Below are positions 34,335 through 42,317 of a stretch of 64,000 nucleotides of DNA, one piece after another; the stretch's first letter is position 1; every line of letters begins with the position of its first letter. Source of the DNA: CAXMST01 sp963712765 (lineage in GTDB: Bacteria; Actinomycetota; Thermoleophilia; Solirubrobacterales; 70-9). The notes under the pieces are model-generated. The model did no database searches. It saw nothing but the letters and a program-made list of their open reading frames with translations, and had not been told where the DNA came from. The stretch spans positions 1-64,000 of the forward strand of contig CAVQIX010000005.1 of NCBI GenBank assembly GCA_963712765.1, written 5' to 3'. The translations under genes were made by a program, and so were the position numbers.

Positions 34335-35068
34335 GCGCCTCCGGGACACTTGCAACGGCTGACCGTGTGCTGCTTCAACTCCGTCGCGACCCGCGGACGG
34401 TCGCGCTGGTGATCGTCGTACCCCTGGTCCTGATCGCGCTGCTCAAATGGGTCTTCGACGGCCAGCCGCAGACCTTCGATCGGATCGGTGGACCGCTTGT
34501 CGGGGTATTCCCGCTGATCTCGATGTTCCTCGTCACCTCGATCACGATGCTGCGCGAGCGCGTCACCGGCACCCTCGAACGACTGATGACGCTGCCGTTG
34601 AGCAAGCTCGACCTGCTGGCCGGCTACGGACTCGCCTTCGCGGTGATGGCGACGATCCAGGGTGCGATCGTCGCCGGCATCTCGTTCCTGCTCCTCGGCC
34701 TCGACGTGGCGGGATCGGAGCTGGCCGTCGTTGCGCTGGCGGTGCTCAACGCCCTGCTCGGCATGGCTCTCGGCCTGCTCGCCAGTGCATTCGCCAGGAC
34801 GGAGTTCCAGGCGGTCCAGTTCATGCCCGCCTTCATCCTCCCCCAGCTGCTGCTCTGCGGCCTGCTGGTCCCACGCGACCAGATGGCTCCGGCGCTCGAT
34901 GCCGCGTCATGGGCGCTGCCGATGACCTACGCCTACAGCGCCCTCAACCGGGTCTCGACCGGCGGCGAGCTGGGGACCGAGGGTGCGGTCGAGGTCGGAG
35001 TGGTGATTGCCGTCACCCTCGCATCGCTGGCGCTGGCCGCACTCACCCTCCGCCGCCGGACCGCCTGA
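34331..35068 (+). CDS. ABC-2 type transporter permease
   Basis: 245 aa with about six transmembrane segments. ABC-2 features are SMFLVTSITMLRERVTGTLERLMTLPLSKLDLLAGYGLAF and PAFILPQLLLCGLLVPRDQMAPALDAASWALPMTYAYSALNRV. TTG 34331 overlaps the ATPase stop (TTGA). The C-terminal 26 bp overlap the end of the convergent DJ-1 gene. Confidence 0.9.
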   Translation: MSASGTLATADRVLLQLRRDPRTVALVIVVPLVLIALLKWVFDGQPQTFDRIGGPLVGVFPLISMFLVTSITMLRERVTGTLERLMTLPLSKLDLLAGYGLAFAVMATIQGAIVAGISFLLLGLDVAGSELAVVALAVLNALLGMALGLLASAFARTEFQAVQFMPAFILPQLLLCGLLVPRDQMAPALDAASWALPMTYAYSALNRVSTGGELGTEGAVEVGVVIAVTLASLALAALTLRRRTA

Positions 35069-35747
35069 CGGGCGGATCGCCTGTTGCGATCCCGAGGCGC
35101 TCGGCGACCTGGGCATCCTGGGCCTCCATGCCCGCCCGCACCAGCTTCACGAGCTCGGCCGGCGCTTTCTCGAGCGAGCCGGTGTCGTGCGGTGGGTCGG
35201 GGTCGTACTCGATCGCCAGCTGGACCGCCTGCGCGGCGGTCTCCCCGGCGATCACCTCGACCAACCTGAGGGCCATGTCGATTCCCGATGAGACGCCCGC
35301 GGCGGTGATCACCTTGCCTCGCTCGACAACCCGCTCGGCGACGGGGTTGGCGCCCAGTCCCGCCAGTGCGTCACGTGCAGCCCAATGGGTGGCGGCGTCG
35401 GTGTCCTCCAGCAACCCGGCAGCCGCGAGCAACAGCGACCCGGTGCAGACCGAGGTCGTCCATCGGGTCCCGGGATGGACGGCGGCGAGCCACTCCGTGT
35501 AGGGGTTGGGCCCGTCCAGCAAGCGACGGTTGCCGAGGCCGCCGGGGACGACGACGATCTCGGGTGAGCCGACGTCGGCGAACGACCGGTCGGCGCTGAC
35601 CCCGAGTGCACTGGACTCGGTCCGGTAGATCCCCTCCTCGGGGGCGCAGAAGACGACCTCGGTGCCCGGGAGGCTCTGGAGGACGTCGTAGGGGCCGATC
35701 GCGTCCAGCGCGGTGAACCCCTCATAGATCGGAATCGCTACCTGCAT
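35043..35747 (-). CDS. DJ-1/PfpI family protein, isonitrile hydratase-like
   Basis: 234 aa. Nucleophile elbow TTSVCTGSLLLAAAGLLEDTDAATHW with Cys101-Thr102, an N-terminal MQVAIPIYEGFTALDAIGPYDV with Asp15, and GVSSGIDMALRLVE. These match the InhA (isonitrile hydratase) subgroup of the glutamine-amidotransferase-like fold; substrate unproven. ATG 35747 is preceded by GAGGAGG at a 5-nt spacing. The 3' end overlaps the convergent permease gene. Confidence 0.87.
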   Translation of the reverse strand: MQVAIPIYEGFTALDAIGPYDVLQSLPGTEVVFCAPEEGIYRTESSALGVSADRSFADVGSPEIVVVPGGLGNRRLLDGPNPYTEWLAAVHPGTRWTTSVCTGSLLLAAAGLLEDTDAATHWAARDALAGLGANPVAERVVERGKVITAAGVSSGIDMALRLVEVIAGETAAQAVQLAIEYDPDPPHDTGSLEKAPAELVKLVRAGMEAQDAQVAERLGIATGDPPVRRSGGGG

Positions 35748-35795
35748 GACTGCCTCCTCGGCATCATCGCTGTACCTGATCCGGCGGCCGGTCAA

Positions 35796-37043
35796 TCAGG
35801 CCGGACCCGAGCAGACCGCGTCGCGGCCGACGGTCCGGCAGCGGTTGAGAACGGTACCGTCGACGGCACGGATTCGCATCCGCCAGCCGCTGTCGATGCG
35901 ACGCATGGTGACGAAGCCGAAGATCGAGTTGACCGTCGCGGCCTCGACGGCCTCGCCCGCGACCTCGGCTCCGACCAGCGGGGCGGTGATGTCGTCGTCG
36001 AGCTCGGTGCCGCCGTTGCCGACGATCAGCTGCGAGGGCCTGCTCGCGTAGTCGAGGACCTCGGCGAGGTGCACATGGCCGCTGATCGAGAGATCGACCG
36101 CGTCCGGAAGGGCGTTTCCGGAGGCTGCCTGGAGTGTGTCGTTGAGGGCGTCGAACTCGGTGCCCTTCTTGTCGGGCGCCACCCCCCACAACGGCCGATG
36201 GGTGACGAACCAGCTGCCGGCGCGGGCGTTGTCCGCGATCTTCGCGAACTGTGGGACGTAGGGCCCTGGGTCCTGGGCAGGATCGTCGTTGGCCTCGGAG
36301 GAATCGAGCAGGTTGATCTGCAGGCGGCCAAGGGGTACTGCCAGCGGCGATGTGTAGTCCTGGCAGGTCGCAGGCGCTGAGCGCTGATACAGGTAGCGGA
36401 ACCAGCCGACTCCGGCCCGACCGCACTCCTCGTGATTGCCGCGGGTGAAGACCCAGGGCGCCGCCTCGAGCGCGGGAGCCGCGGGGGTGAAGAAGTCGGC
36501 ATCCCAGCTGACCCAGTTGAATCCGAACGGACTGCCCTCGCAGCCGCTGTTGTTGGGCAGGCACTTCGTCTCCCGGTAGTGGTAGTCACCGACGTGGACG
36601 ATCGCATCGGGGCCCCACTCAGCGATGCTGCCCGCGACCTCGGCGAAGGGCCACTGCGCGGGATCGCGGCAGGCCTGCAGATCGGTGCCCTCCATGCGGC
36701 AGCCCGTATCGCCGACGATCACGATCCGCTGCGAGCGGCGCTGGGGCACGGGCAGGTCGAAGTCCCCGACGGTGAGTGAGGCGGCGTTCTCGCCGACCCG
36801 GAGCTGGCAGACGAGGTTTGGATAGGCGGGCGGGTCCGGGAGGACGCGAGGCTTCATCGCCCTCATCCGGACGCCCCCGACCTCGAGGCCGGGGCACTCC
36901 TCCGCGGTGGTGATCGCTCGGGCGGTGGCGCTCTTATGGGGCCCGTACTCGACCCAGGCGGATTCGACCGGCGAGGCCGCCTCGGCGGTGGCCGCGGAGA
37001 GCCCCAGAGCGATCGCGATTACCAAGGCGGGGAGAGCTCGCAT
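35796..37043 (-). CDS. Secreted metallophosphoesterase
   Basis: 415 aa. Signal peptide MRALPALVIAIALGLSAATA then mature protein. Calcineurin-like metal site motifs are VGDTGC, HVGDYHYRE, TRGNHEECG, WFVTHRPLWG and ISGHVHLAE, which together supply the D-x-H, GD, GNH[DE] and GHxH ligands. Related to extracellular phosphodiesterases and purple-acid-phosphatase-like enzymes; substrate unknown. Several Cys residues suggest disulfides. ATG 37043 lies 7 nt after TAGGTT. Confidence 0.87.
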   Translation of the reverse strand: MRALPALVIAIALGLSAATAEAASPVESAWVEYGPHKSATARAITTAEECPGLEVGGVRMRAMKPRVLPDPPAYPNLVCQLRVGENAASLTVGDFDLPVPQRRSQRIVIVGDTGCRMEGTDLQACRDPAQWPFAEVAGSIAEWGPDAIVHVGDYHYRETKCLPNNSGCEGSPFGFNWVSWDADFFTPAAPALEAAPWVFTRGNHEECGRAGVGWFRYLYQRSAPATCQDYTSPLAVPLGRLQINLLDSSEANDDPAQDPGPYVPQFAKIADNARAGSWFVTHRPLWGVAPDKKGTEFDALNDTLQAASGNALPDAVDLSISGHVHLAEVLDYASRPSQLIVGNGGTELDDDITAPLVGAEVAGEAVEAATVNSIFGFVTMRRIDSGWRMRIRAVDGTVLNRCRTVGRDAVCSGPA

Positions 37044-37050
37044 TGCGGTC

Positions 37051-37056
37051 AACCTA
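37051..37056 (-). promoter_or_regulatory. -10 box of the phosphatase gene (TAGGTT)
   Basis: TAGGTT on the minus strand, 7 nt before ATG 37043. Confidence 0.5.
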
Positions 37057-37096
37057 TCCGACTAAAGGCGCGCCCGCGGGCATGCTGCAGGCAGAA

Positions 37097-37127
37097 GGGG
37101 CCGGCCGGATCGAGTCCGGCCGGCCCC
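37097..37127 (-). terminator. Strong terminator hairpin after the RTX-like gene
   Basis: 13-bp perfect GC stem (37097-37109 with 37115-37127) and a 5-nt loop, 25 nt past the stop of the minus-strand RTX-like gene and upstream of the phosphatase promoter. A short TTCT follows. Confidence 0.7.
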
Positions 37128-37152
37128 AGGCCGCGCTCGCGATCGGGGCCGC

Positions 37153-37836
37153 TCAGCGCTCGCAGCGGCGCTTCGTCTCGGCACGGCAGCGGTCGTCCCC
37201 CATGCCGCCGTCGGCGAAGTCGTCACCGCCGGTGTAGTAGCGATCGTCTCCCTTGAGACGATCGTCGCCCGGGCCGCCGTAGAGGCGATCACTCGAGCCG
37301 AGGCCGCGCAGCATGTCGTTACCGCGACCGCCGCGCATCTCGTCGTTGCTGGCGAGCCCGTAGGCCTTGTCGCGGCCGTTTCCTCCGTGGAGGAGGTCTT
37401 CGCGGTCGGCGCCTCGCAGCACGTCGCGACCAGATCCGCCGTAGATCTCGAGCTTGGGCAGATCGGAGTAGTCAGGGTCATCGGCGTTGCCGAGTCGATC
37501 CCTGCCCTCGCCGCCGTCGATCCACGCCGGCTTCGAGAGCGAGCCGTCGAAGAGCTCCACCTTGTCGTCTCCGGGGCCGGCGCAGACGGTCAGCTCACCG
37601 AACACCCCCTCGTAGCCCGCGAGGGCGACGCGGTCATCGCCGTCGCCCAGGACGAGGACGGGGTTCTTGTCGGCGAGGTCCTCGTCGCTGACGCGGTCCT
37701 TACCGTCGGTGCCGACGTAGGTCGCCGGCTTGCCGTTGCAGGTAGGGGCTTCCGCCTCGCCGCTGGCGCCCGCGGCAGGAGCGGCGGCGGAGCCGATCGC
37801 CAGGGTCAGGATCAGGGTTGTCAGCTTGCTGTTCAT
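37153..37836 (-). CDS. Secreted RTX-like calcium-binding repeat protein
   Basis: 227 aa. Signal peptide MNSKLTTLILTLAIGSAAAPAAG. From residue ~40, degenerate GGxGxD nonapeptide repeats appear (GDGDDRV, GPGDDKV, GGEGRDRL, GGSGRDVL, GGNGRDKA, GGRGNDML, GGPGDDRL, GGMGDDRC), a parallel beta-roll that binds Ca2+. No protease or lipase domain is attached. Three or more Cys suggest a disulfide. ATG 37836 has GAGGAGGA at good spacing. A hairpin terminator follows. Confidence 0.85.
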   Translation of the reverse strand: MNSKLTTLILTLAIGSAAAPAAGASGEAEAPTCNGKPATYVGTDGKDRVSDEDLADKNPVLVLGDGDDRVALAGYEGVFGELTVCAGPGDDKVELFDGSLSKPAWIDGGEGRDRLGNADDPDYSDLPKLEIYGGSGRDVLRGADREDLLHGGNGRDKAYGLASNDEMRGGRGNDMLRGLGSSDRLYGGPGDDRLKGDDRYYTGGDDFADGGMGDDRCRAETKRRCER

Positions 37837-37938
37837 GTCTTCCTCCTCGAAGTGGCTGGCTGCTTGCTGCAACCACCATCGAGCAGCCGCACTCCGCCTA
37901 CCACCGACCCAAGGTGTGCCCCTCCCACACCCCGGGAC

Positions 37939-38715
37939 CTAGTCCTCGGGAAGCTCCCGCAGCTGGTGCTCGGGCGTGAAGAAGTTACGGTAGGCCAGCG
38001 TGGTCGAGACCAGGGCCGAGATCGTGACGCTTCCGAGCAGGACGTAGAGCAGGATCAGCTGCAGGCGAACCGCGTCGACCGGATCGGCCCCGGCGAGCAG
38101 CATCCCGACCATGGTTCCCGGAAAGAAGATCAGGCCGGTCGTCTTCGTCGAGTCGATCAGGGTGATCGTTCCCGAGCGAAGCGCTCGCCGCAGGCTGGGC
38201 AGCGCCGCCTCGCCCGAGGTCGCGCCGAGGGCGAGAGCGGCCTCGATCCGAGCGGTGGAATCGCCGAACTCGTCGCCGAGGCGGTTCAAGGCCACCGCCG
38301 AGGCCGTCATCGCGTTGCCGACGACCATGCCACCGACCGGGACCAGATAGCGGGCCTGGGGCTCGAAGATCCCGAGCGCAACGACGAGGCCGAGCGTCGC
38401 GACCGCCGCGATCGAGAGACCAAGCACCAGGGGCAGCATCGCGCCGGGTACGCGCTGCGCGCGAGAGCGCGCGGTGAAGGCGCCGAAGCCGACCATGACG
38501 GCGATCAGGACGGCGACGAAGAGGAGGCTGTCCTCGTCGAAGATCAGCTGGATCACGTAGCCCATCGCGGTCAGCTGGACGAAGCTGCGGACCACGGCGA
38601 TCCCGATGTCTCGCTCGAGGTCGGTCTGGCGCCAGCGGGCGACGATCACCGCGACCGCGACCAGGGCCAGCGCGGCTCCGACCTCCGTGAGGCTGATGTC
38701 GATCCCGGGGCTCAA
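37939..38715 (-). CDS. fetB: ABC transporter permease, FetB (UPF0014) family
   Basis: 258 aa, about seven transmembrane segments. Family signature stretches are VVRSFVQLTAMGYVIQLIF, GGMVVGNAMTASAVALNRLGDE, EAALALGATSGEAALPSLRRALRSGTITLIDSTKTTGLIFFPGTMVGMLLAGADPVDAVRLQ. In E. coli, FetAB (YbbLM) takes part in iron homeostasis, probably export. TTG 38715 overlaps the fetA stop (TTGA). Confidence 0.92.
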   Translation of the reverse strand: MSPGIDISLTEVGAALALVAVAVIVARWRQTDLERDIGIAVVRSFVQLTAMGYVIQLIFDEDSLLFVAVLIAVMVGFGAFTARSRAQRVPGAMLPLVLGLSIAAVATLGLVVALGIFEPQARYLVPVGGMVVGNAMTASAVALNRLGDEFGDSTARIEAALALGATSGEAALPSLRRALRSGTITLIDSTKTTGLIFFPGTMVGMLLAGADPVDAVRLQLILLYVLLGSVTISALVSTTLAYRNFFTPEHQLRELPED

Positions 38716-39362
38716 GCGCTCGCTCCCGATCGCTGCAAGGCCGCGGTCGGCTCGAGCTCGATCCGGGCCGAGGCGAGGCGCTGCGCCTGGCGGGGATCAT
38801 GAGTGACCAGCACGATCGATAACCCTCCCTGTCGTCGCAGCCGCTGCAGCGCCTCCTCGACCGCGGCTGTCGCCCTCGCGTCGAGGGCCGAGGTCGGCTC
38901 ATCGAGCAACAGGACCGCCGGCTTGAGCGCGAGGGCGCGGGCGAGCATCACCCGCTGTTGCTCGCCGACCGACAGCCGACCCGAGTCACGATCCGCGAAT
39001 GAGGGGTCGAGCCCGGCTGAGCGGAGCGCGCCCTCGCGATCGATTCGCTCAACCCCCGAGAGCCGTTGCGCGTAGTCGAGGTTGTCGCCGACGGTCCCCG
39101 AGATCAGGGCGGGAAGCTGAGGAACCAGCATCACCTCGCGGCGCAGGGCGAGCACGTCGAGCTCCGCGAGCGGAGTTCCGCGATAGGAGATCCTGCCCGA
39201 GTCCGGGTCCGCAAGGCGATTGAGCAGGCGCAGTAGGCTTGACTTGCCGACACCGGAGGGACCGACGATCGCGGTCGCTCCGTCTCCGATCCGGGCGCTG
39301 AAACGGTCGAGGACGAGAGCCTCGCCGCGGGTAAGGGTGACATCCTCGATCTCGAACAGCAC
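38712..39362 (-). CDS. fetA: ABC transporter ATP-binding protein, FetA-like
   Basis: 216 aa. Walker A VGPSGVGKSSLLRLL, Q-loop VPQLPALISGTVGDNLDYA, signature LSVGEQQRVMLARALAL, Walker B VLLLDEPTSALD and H-loop VTHDP. Pairs with the overlapping FetB-type permease. GTG 39362 lies 6 nt after GATAAT; a longer upstream frame exists but runs over the divergent ligase promoter. Confidence 0.9.
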   Translation of the reverse strand: MLFEIEDVTLTRGEALVLDRFSARIGDGATAIVGPSGVGKSSLLRLLNRLADPDSGRISYRGTPLAELDVLALRREVMLVPQLPALISGTVGDNLDYAQRLSGVERIDREGALRSAGLDPSFADRDSGRLSVGEQQRVMLARALALKPAVLLLDEPTSALDARATAAVEEALQRLRRQGGLSIVLVTHDPRQAQRLASARIELEPTAALQRSGASA

Positions 39363-39368
39363 CGGCTG

Positions 39369-39374
39369 ATTATC
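39369..39374 (-). promoter_or_regulatory. -10 box of fetAB (GATAAT)
   Basis: GATAAT on the minus strand, 6 nt before GTG 39362. Confidence 0.55.
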
Positions 39375-39398
39375 CGGCCCGGAGCCCGGCCACGGCGA

Positions 39399-39404
39399 TA
39401 GCCT
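39399..39404 (+). promoter_or_regulatory. -10 box of the end-joining operon (TAGCCT)
   Basis: TAGCCT ends 7 nt before GTG 39412; 25 bp from the divergent fetA box. Confidence 0.5.
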
Positions 39405-39411
39405 CGCCCGA

Positions 39412-40452
39412 GTGAGCCCGCCCCGCCCCCCGAGCCCCGGCCGGATCGAGCCGATGCTGGCGGCTGACGCCAAGCGACTGCCGAGGGGCGACGGCTGGGG
39501 ATACGAGATCAAGTGGGACGGGGTGCGGGCCGGGGCGGTCATAGACCGGGGGCTCCGCTTGTTCAGTCGCCGCGGGGAGGAGATCAGCGGCCGATACCCG
39601 GAGCTCGCTCCGCTGGCAGGGGCCGTCGGTGGGCGAAAGATGGTGCTCGACGGCGAGATCGTCGCCCTCGACGAACGGGGGAAACCCAGCTTCCAACTGC
39701 TGCAATGCCGTATGGGCGTGACCTCGCCGCTGACGATCCGGCGCCGGGCGGCCGAGACCCCGGTCACCTACATCTGCTTCGACCTGCTCGAACTCGACGG
39801 TCGGTCGACGCTCGGGCTCCCCTATGAACGCAGGCGCGAGCTGCTCGCCGAGCTCGACCTCAACGGCCCCAACTGGCAGAGCCCGCGGCACCACACGGGT
39901 GATGGAGCGGCGCTGCTCGAGGCCGCCCACCGCGAGGGGCTCGAGGGGGTCCTCGCCAAGCGCCTGGACTCCGTCTACCGGCCCGGGCATCGTGGACGGG
40001 AGTGGATCAAGGTCCGTCTCAAGCTGCGGCAGGACTTCCTGATCGGAGGCTGGATGCGAGGCGACGGCGGTCGCAGCGGCCGGATCGGCTCGCTGCTGGT
40101 CGGCGTCTGGAACCTGGGGCCGGCGGAGGCCGGCGATCAGGGCGAGTCGCAACGGCTCGTCTTCGCCGGCGGGGTCGGCAGCGGGCTGTCGGACCGCACG
40201 ATCGAGCTGCTCGGAGAACTGCTCGAGCCGCTGCGGATCGACCGCAGTCCGTTCGAGATCGGGATCGGCCCCAAGCGCCCCGACCCGGTCTTCTGCGAGC
40301 CGCGGCTCGTCTGCTCGGTCGAGTTCAGCGAGTGGACCCGGGAGGACACCCTGCGACAGCCGTCGTTCAAGGGACTGCGCGACGACGTCGACGCCTCGGA
40401 GGTGGTCCGCGAGGCCGAGGCGGACGCAAGATCGCGTTCGCGCGCCAGCTGA
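39412..40452 (+). CDS. ligD: ATP-dependent DNA ligase (LigD ligase-domain type)
   Basis: 346 aa. Adenylation motif I has the nucleophilic Lys in YEIKWDGVRA; also VLDGEIVALDERG, YICFDLLELDGRS, GVLAKRLDSVY and EWIKVRLKL (motif V), then an OB-fold with FCEPRLVCSVEFSEWTREDTLRQPSFKGLRDD. It corresponds to the ligase module of LigD, with no polymerase or phosphoesterase module attached. It seals ends in non-homologous end joining together with the downstream Ku and polymerase genes. GTG 39412. Confidence 0.93.
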   Translation: MSPPRPPSPGRIEPMLAADAKRLPRGDGWGYEIKWDGVRAGAVIDRGLRLFSRRGEEISGRYPELAPLAGAVGGRKMVLDGEIVALDERGKPSFQLLQCRMGVTSPLTIRRRAAETPVTYICFDLLELDGRSTLGLPYERRRELLAELDLNGPNWQSPRHHTGDGAALLEAAHREGLEGVLAKRLDSVYRPGHRGREWIKVRLKLRQDFLIGGWMRGDGGRSGRIGSLLVGVWNLGPAEAGDQGESQRLVFAGGVGSGLSDRTIELLGELLEPLRIDRSPFEIGIGPKRPDPVFCEPRLVCSVEFSEWTREDTLRQPSFKGLRDDVDASEVVREAEADARSRSRAS

Positions 40453-40498
40453 TTACAAGGAGGCGGCGCTAACCTCGTGAAACTCACCTGGTACGGCG

Positions 40499-41404
40499 AT
40501 GGCACGCGCAATCTGGACAGGATCGATCAGCTTCGGGCTCCTCAACGTCCCGGTCAAGCTCTATTCAGCGGTATCGAGCCGCTCGGTCAGCTTCCGGGAG
40601 CTGCGGGAGAAGGACAAGTCGCGGATCCGTCATCGGCGAATCGCCGAGGAGGACGGCGAGGAGGTGCCCTACGAGGAAATCGTCAAGGGGTATGAGATCG
40701 CTCCCGAGCAGTACGTGATCCTGAGCCGATCCGAGCTCGAGGATCTGGCCCCGAAGAAGACGAAGGCGATCCAGATCGAGGACTTTGTCGATCTCGACGA
40801 GATCGATCCGATCTACTTCGATCGGCCTTACTACCTCGGCCCCCAGATGGGCGCCGAGCGCGCGTACGCCCTGCTGGTCAAGGCGATGGCGTCTCAGCGC
40901 AAGGTGGCGATCGCACGCTTCGTGATGCGCAACAAGGAGAGCCTGGCGGCGATCCGGGCCACCGGGGAGGTGCTGACGCTGGCGACGATGCGATTCGCCG
41001 ACGAGGTCGTCCCGCCCGAGGAGCTCGAGGGACTTCTCGGGGAAGCCGACGAGGTCGAGCCGAACAAGAAGGAGATCGAGATGGCCAAGGCCCTGATCGA
41101 CTCCCTCGCCTCCGACTTCGACCCCAGCGGCTACAAGGACGAGTACCGCGAGGAGCTTCTCTCCCTGATCGAGCGCAAGGCGCGCGGTGAGGACGTGGTC
41201 TCGGTAGACGCAGAGGCGCCGAAGCCGACCAAGGCCCCGGATCTGATGGCCGCGCTCGAGGAGAGCCTCGCCGCGGTCAAATCGGAGGAATCGAAGTCGA
41301 CCACCCGGCCGAAGGCGAAGTCGAAGCCGAAGCCGGCGGCAAAGACGAAGTCCACCCCGAAGTCGAGAGCGAAGCCGAAGTCGCGGGCCAAGGCAGCGAA
41401 GTAG
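40499..41404 (+). CDS. ku: Ku protein (non-homologous end joining)
   Basis: 301 aa. It binds double-strand ends and recruits the ligase. Begins MARAIWTGSISFGLLNVPVKLYSA; the core has KGYEIAPEQYVILSRSELEDLAPKKTKAIQIEDFVDLDEIDPIYFDRPYYLGP and MRFADEVVPPEEL. The last ~40 residues are a Lys/Ala/Pro/Ser-rich tail (repeated K-x-K-P and KSRAK units), as in other actinobacterial Ku proteins where such tails aid DNA binding. ATG 40499; TAACCT at 40470-40475 could be its own -10 box. The DNA for the tail is also open in the -1 frame, which continues into the polymerase gene. Confidence 0.95.
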   Translation: MARAIWTGSISFGLLNVPVKLYSAVSSRSVSFRELREKDKSRIRHRRIAEEDGEEVPYEEIVKGYEIAPEQYVILSRSELEDLAPKKTKAIQIEDFVDLDEIDPIYFDRPYYLGPQMGAERAYALLVKAMASQRKVAIARFVMRNKESLAAIRATGEVLTLATMRFADEVVPPEELEGLLGEADEVEPNKKEIEMAKALIDSLASDFDPSGYKDEYREELLSLIERKARGEDVVSVDAEAPKPTKAPDLMAALEESLAAVKSEESKSTTRPKAKSKPKPAAKTKSTPKSRAKPKSRAKAAK

Positions 41405-41481
41405 AGGTCGACGGCCGGCGCCTGTCGGTCACGAACCTCGACAAGGTCCTGTACCCGGAGACGGGGTTCACCAAGGGCGAG

Positions 41482-42291
41482 GTGATCGACTACTACGCCC
41501 GGATCGCCCCGGTCCTGATCCCCCACCTCGATGGTCGCGCCCTTACCGTCACCCGCTGGCCCGACGGGGTCGACGGGAAGTTCTTCTTCGAGAAGCGCTG
41601 CCCGGCGCATCGGCCGGACTGGGTCAGGACCGAGCGGGTCTGGGCCGGCAACCGCGCCGGCGAGATCGATTTCTGCATCTGCGACGGCCGCCCGACCCTG
41701 ATCTGGCTCGCCCAGCTCGCCGCCCTGGAGCTCCACCCCTCGCTCTCGCTTCTCGAAGCGGTCGAGAGGCCCACGGTGCTCGTGTTCGACCTCGACCCGG
41801 GCGAGCCGGCGACGATCCTCGAGTGCTGCCAGGTGGCGCTTGTGGTCCGGGAGCTGTTCGGGGAACTGGGTCTGCAGTGCTTCCCGAAGACCTCGGGGTC
41901 AAAGGGCATGCAGGTGTACGTGCCGCTGAATACGCCGGTCACCTACGAGACGACCAAACCGTTCGCCCGGGCGGTGGCGCAGGCGCTCGAGCGGGCCCAC
42001 CCCGATCTCGTCGTCTCGCGGATGACCAAGGAGCTGCGGGAAGGCAAGGTCTTCGTCGATTGGAGCCAGAACACGGCATCGAAGACGACGATCGCCGTGT
42101 ACTCCCTGCGGGCGAGGGTCCACCCGACCACCTCCACCCCCCTTCGCTGGGAGGAGGTGGAGGCCGGCGCCGAGGGCAGCGGCGAGCTGAGCTTCGAGGC
42201 GGCCGATGTGCTCCGGCGAGTGGAGACCGAGGGCGATCTGTTCGCGTCCGTGCTCGCGCTTCAGCAGCGGCTGCCCGCCGACCTTGGCTGA
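41482..42291 (+). CDS. ligD: LigD-type primase-polymerase domain (NHEJ polymerase); true N-terminus upstream of the first usable start codon
   Basis: 269 aa from GTG 41482. Polymerase family motifs are LTVTRWPDGVDGKFFFEKRCP, the catalytic Asp pair in LVFDLDPGEP, FPKTSGSKGMQVYVPL and VFVDWSQNTASKTTIAVYSLRAR. The conserved N-terminus of the family is encoded upstream in the same frame, from 41401 on (RLSVTNLDKVLYPETGFTKG at 41419-41478). No ATG, GTG or TTG occurs in this frame between its stop at 41188-41190 and 41482; CTG at 41422 and 41449 are the only near-start codons. Explanations: CTG start, a frameshift from Ku, or a base error. It ends before a 24-bp palindrome. Confidence 0.85.
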   Translation: MIDYYARIAPVLIPHLDGRALTVTRWPDGVDGKFFFEKRCPAHRPDWVRTERVWAGNRAGEIDFCICDGRPTLIWLAQLAALELHPSLSLLEAVERPTVLVFDLDPGEPATILECCQVALVVRELFGELGLQCFPKTSGSKGMQVYVPLNTPVTYETTKPFARAVAQALERAHPDLVVSRMTKELREGKVFVDWSQNTASKTTIAVYSLRARVHPTTSTPLRWEEVEAGAEGSGELSFEAADVLRRVETEGDLFASVLALQQRLPADLG

Positions 42292-42293
42292 AG

Positions 42294-42317
42294 GGCTGAT
42301 GCCGATCGGCATCAGCC
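42294..42317. terminator. 24-bp perfect palindrome between convergent genes
   Basis: Perfect inverted repeat centred at CCGATCGG, starting 2 nt after the LigD polymerase stop and containing the stop codon of the convergent methyltransferase gene. Its position suggests a two-way terminator, although no unpaired loop or U tract is present. Confidence 0.45.

Noticed and set aside
40477..40695. 72-codon GTG frame starting just before Ku, 2 nt after a TAACCT box
   Set aside because: It is out of frame with Ku, has no recognisable domain and runs through the Ku N-terminus; the box more likely serves Ku.
41191..41404. Slippery heptamer for a Ku to polymerase frameshift
   Set aside because: No X-XXY-YYZ run such as A-AAA-AAG is present in the right frame, so programmed -1 frameshifting is not supported by a known signal.
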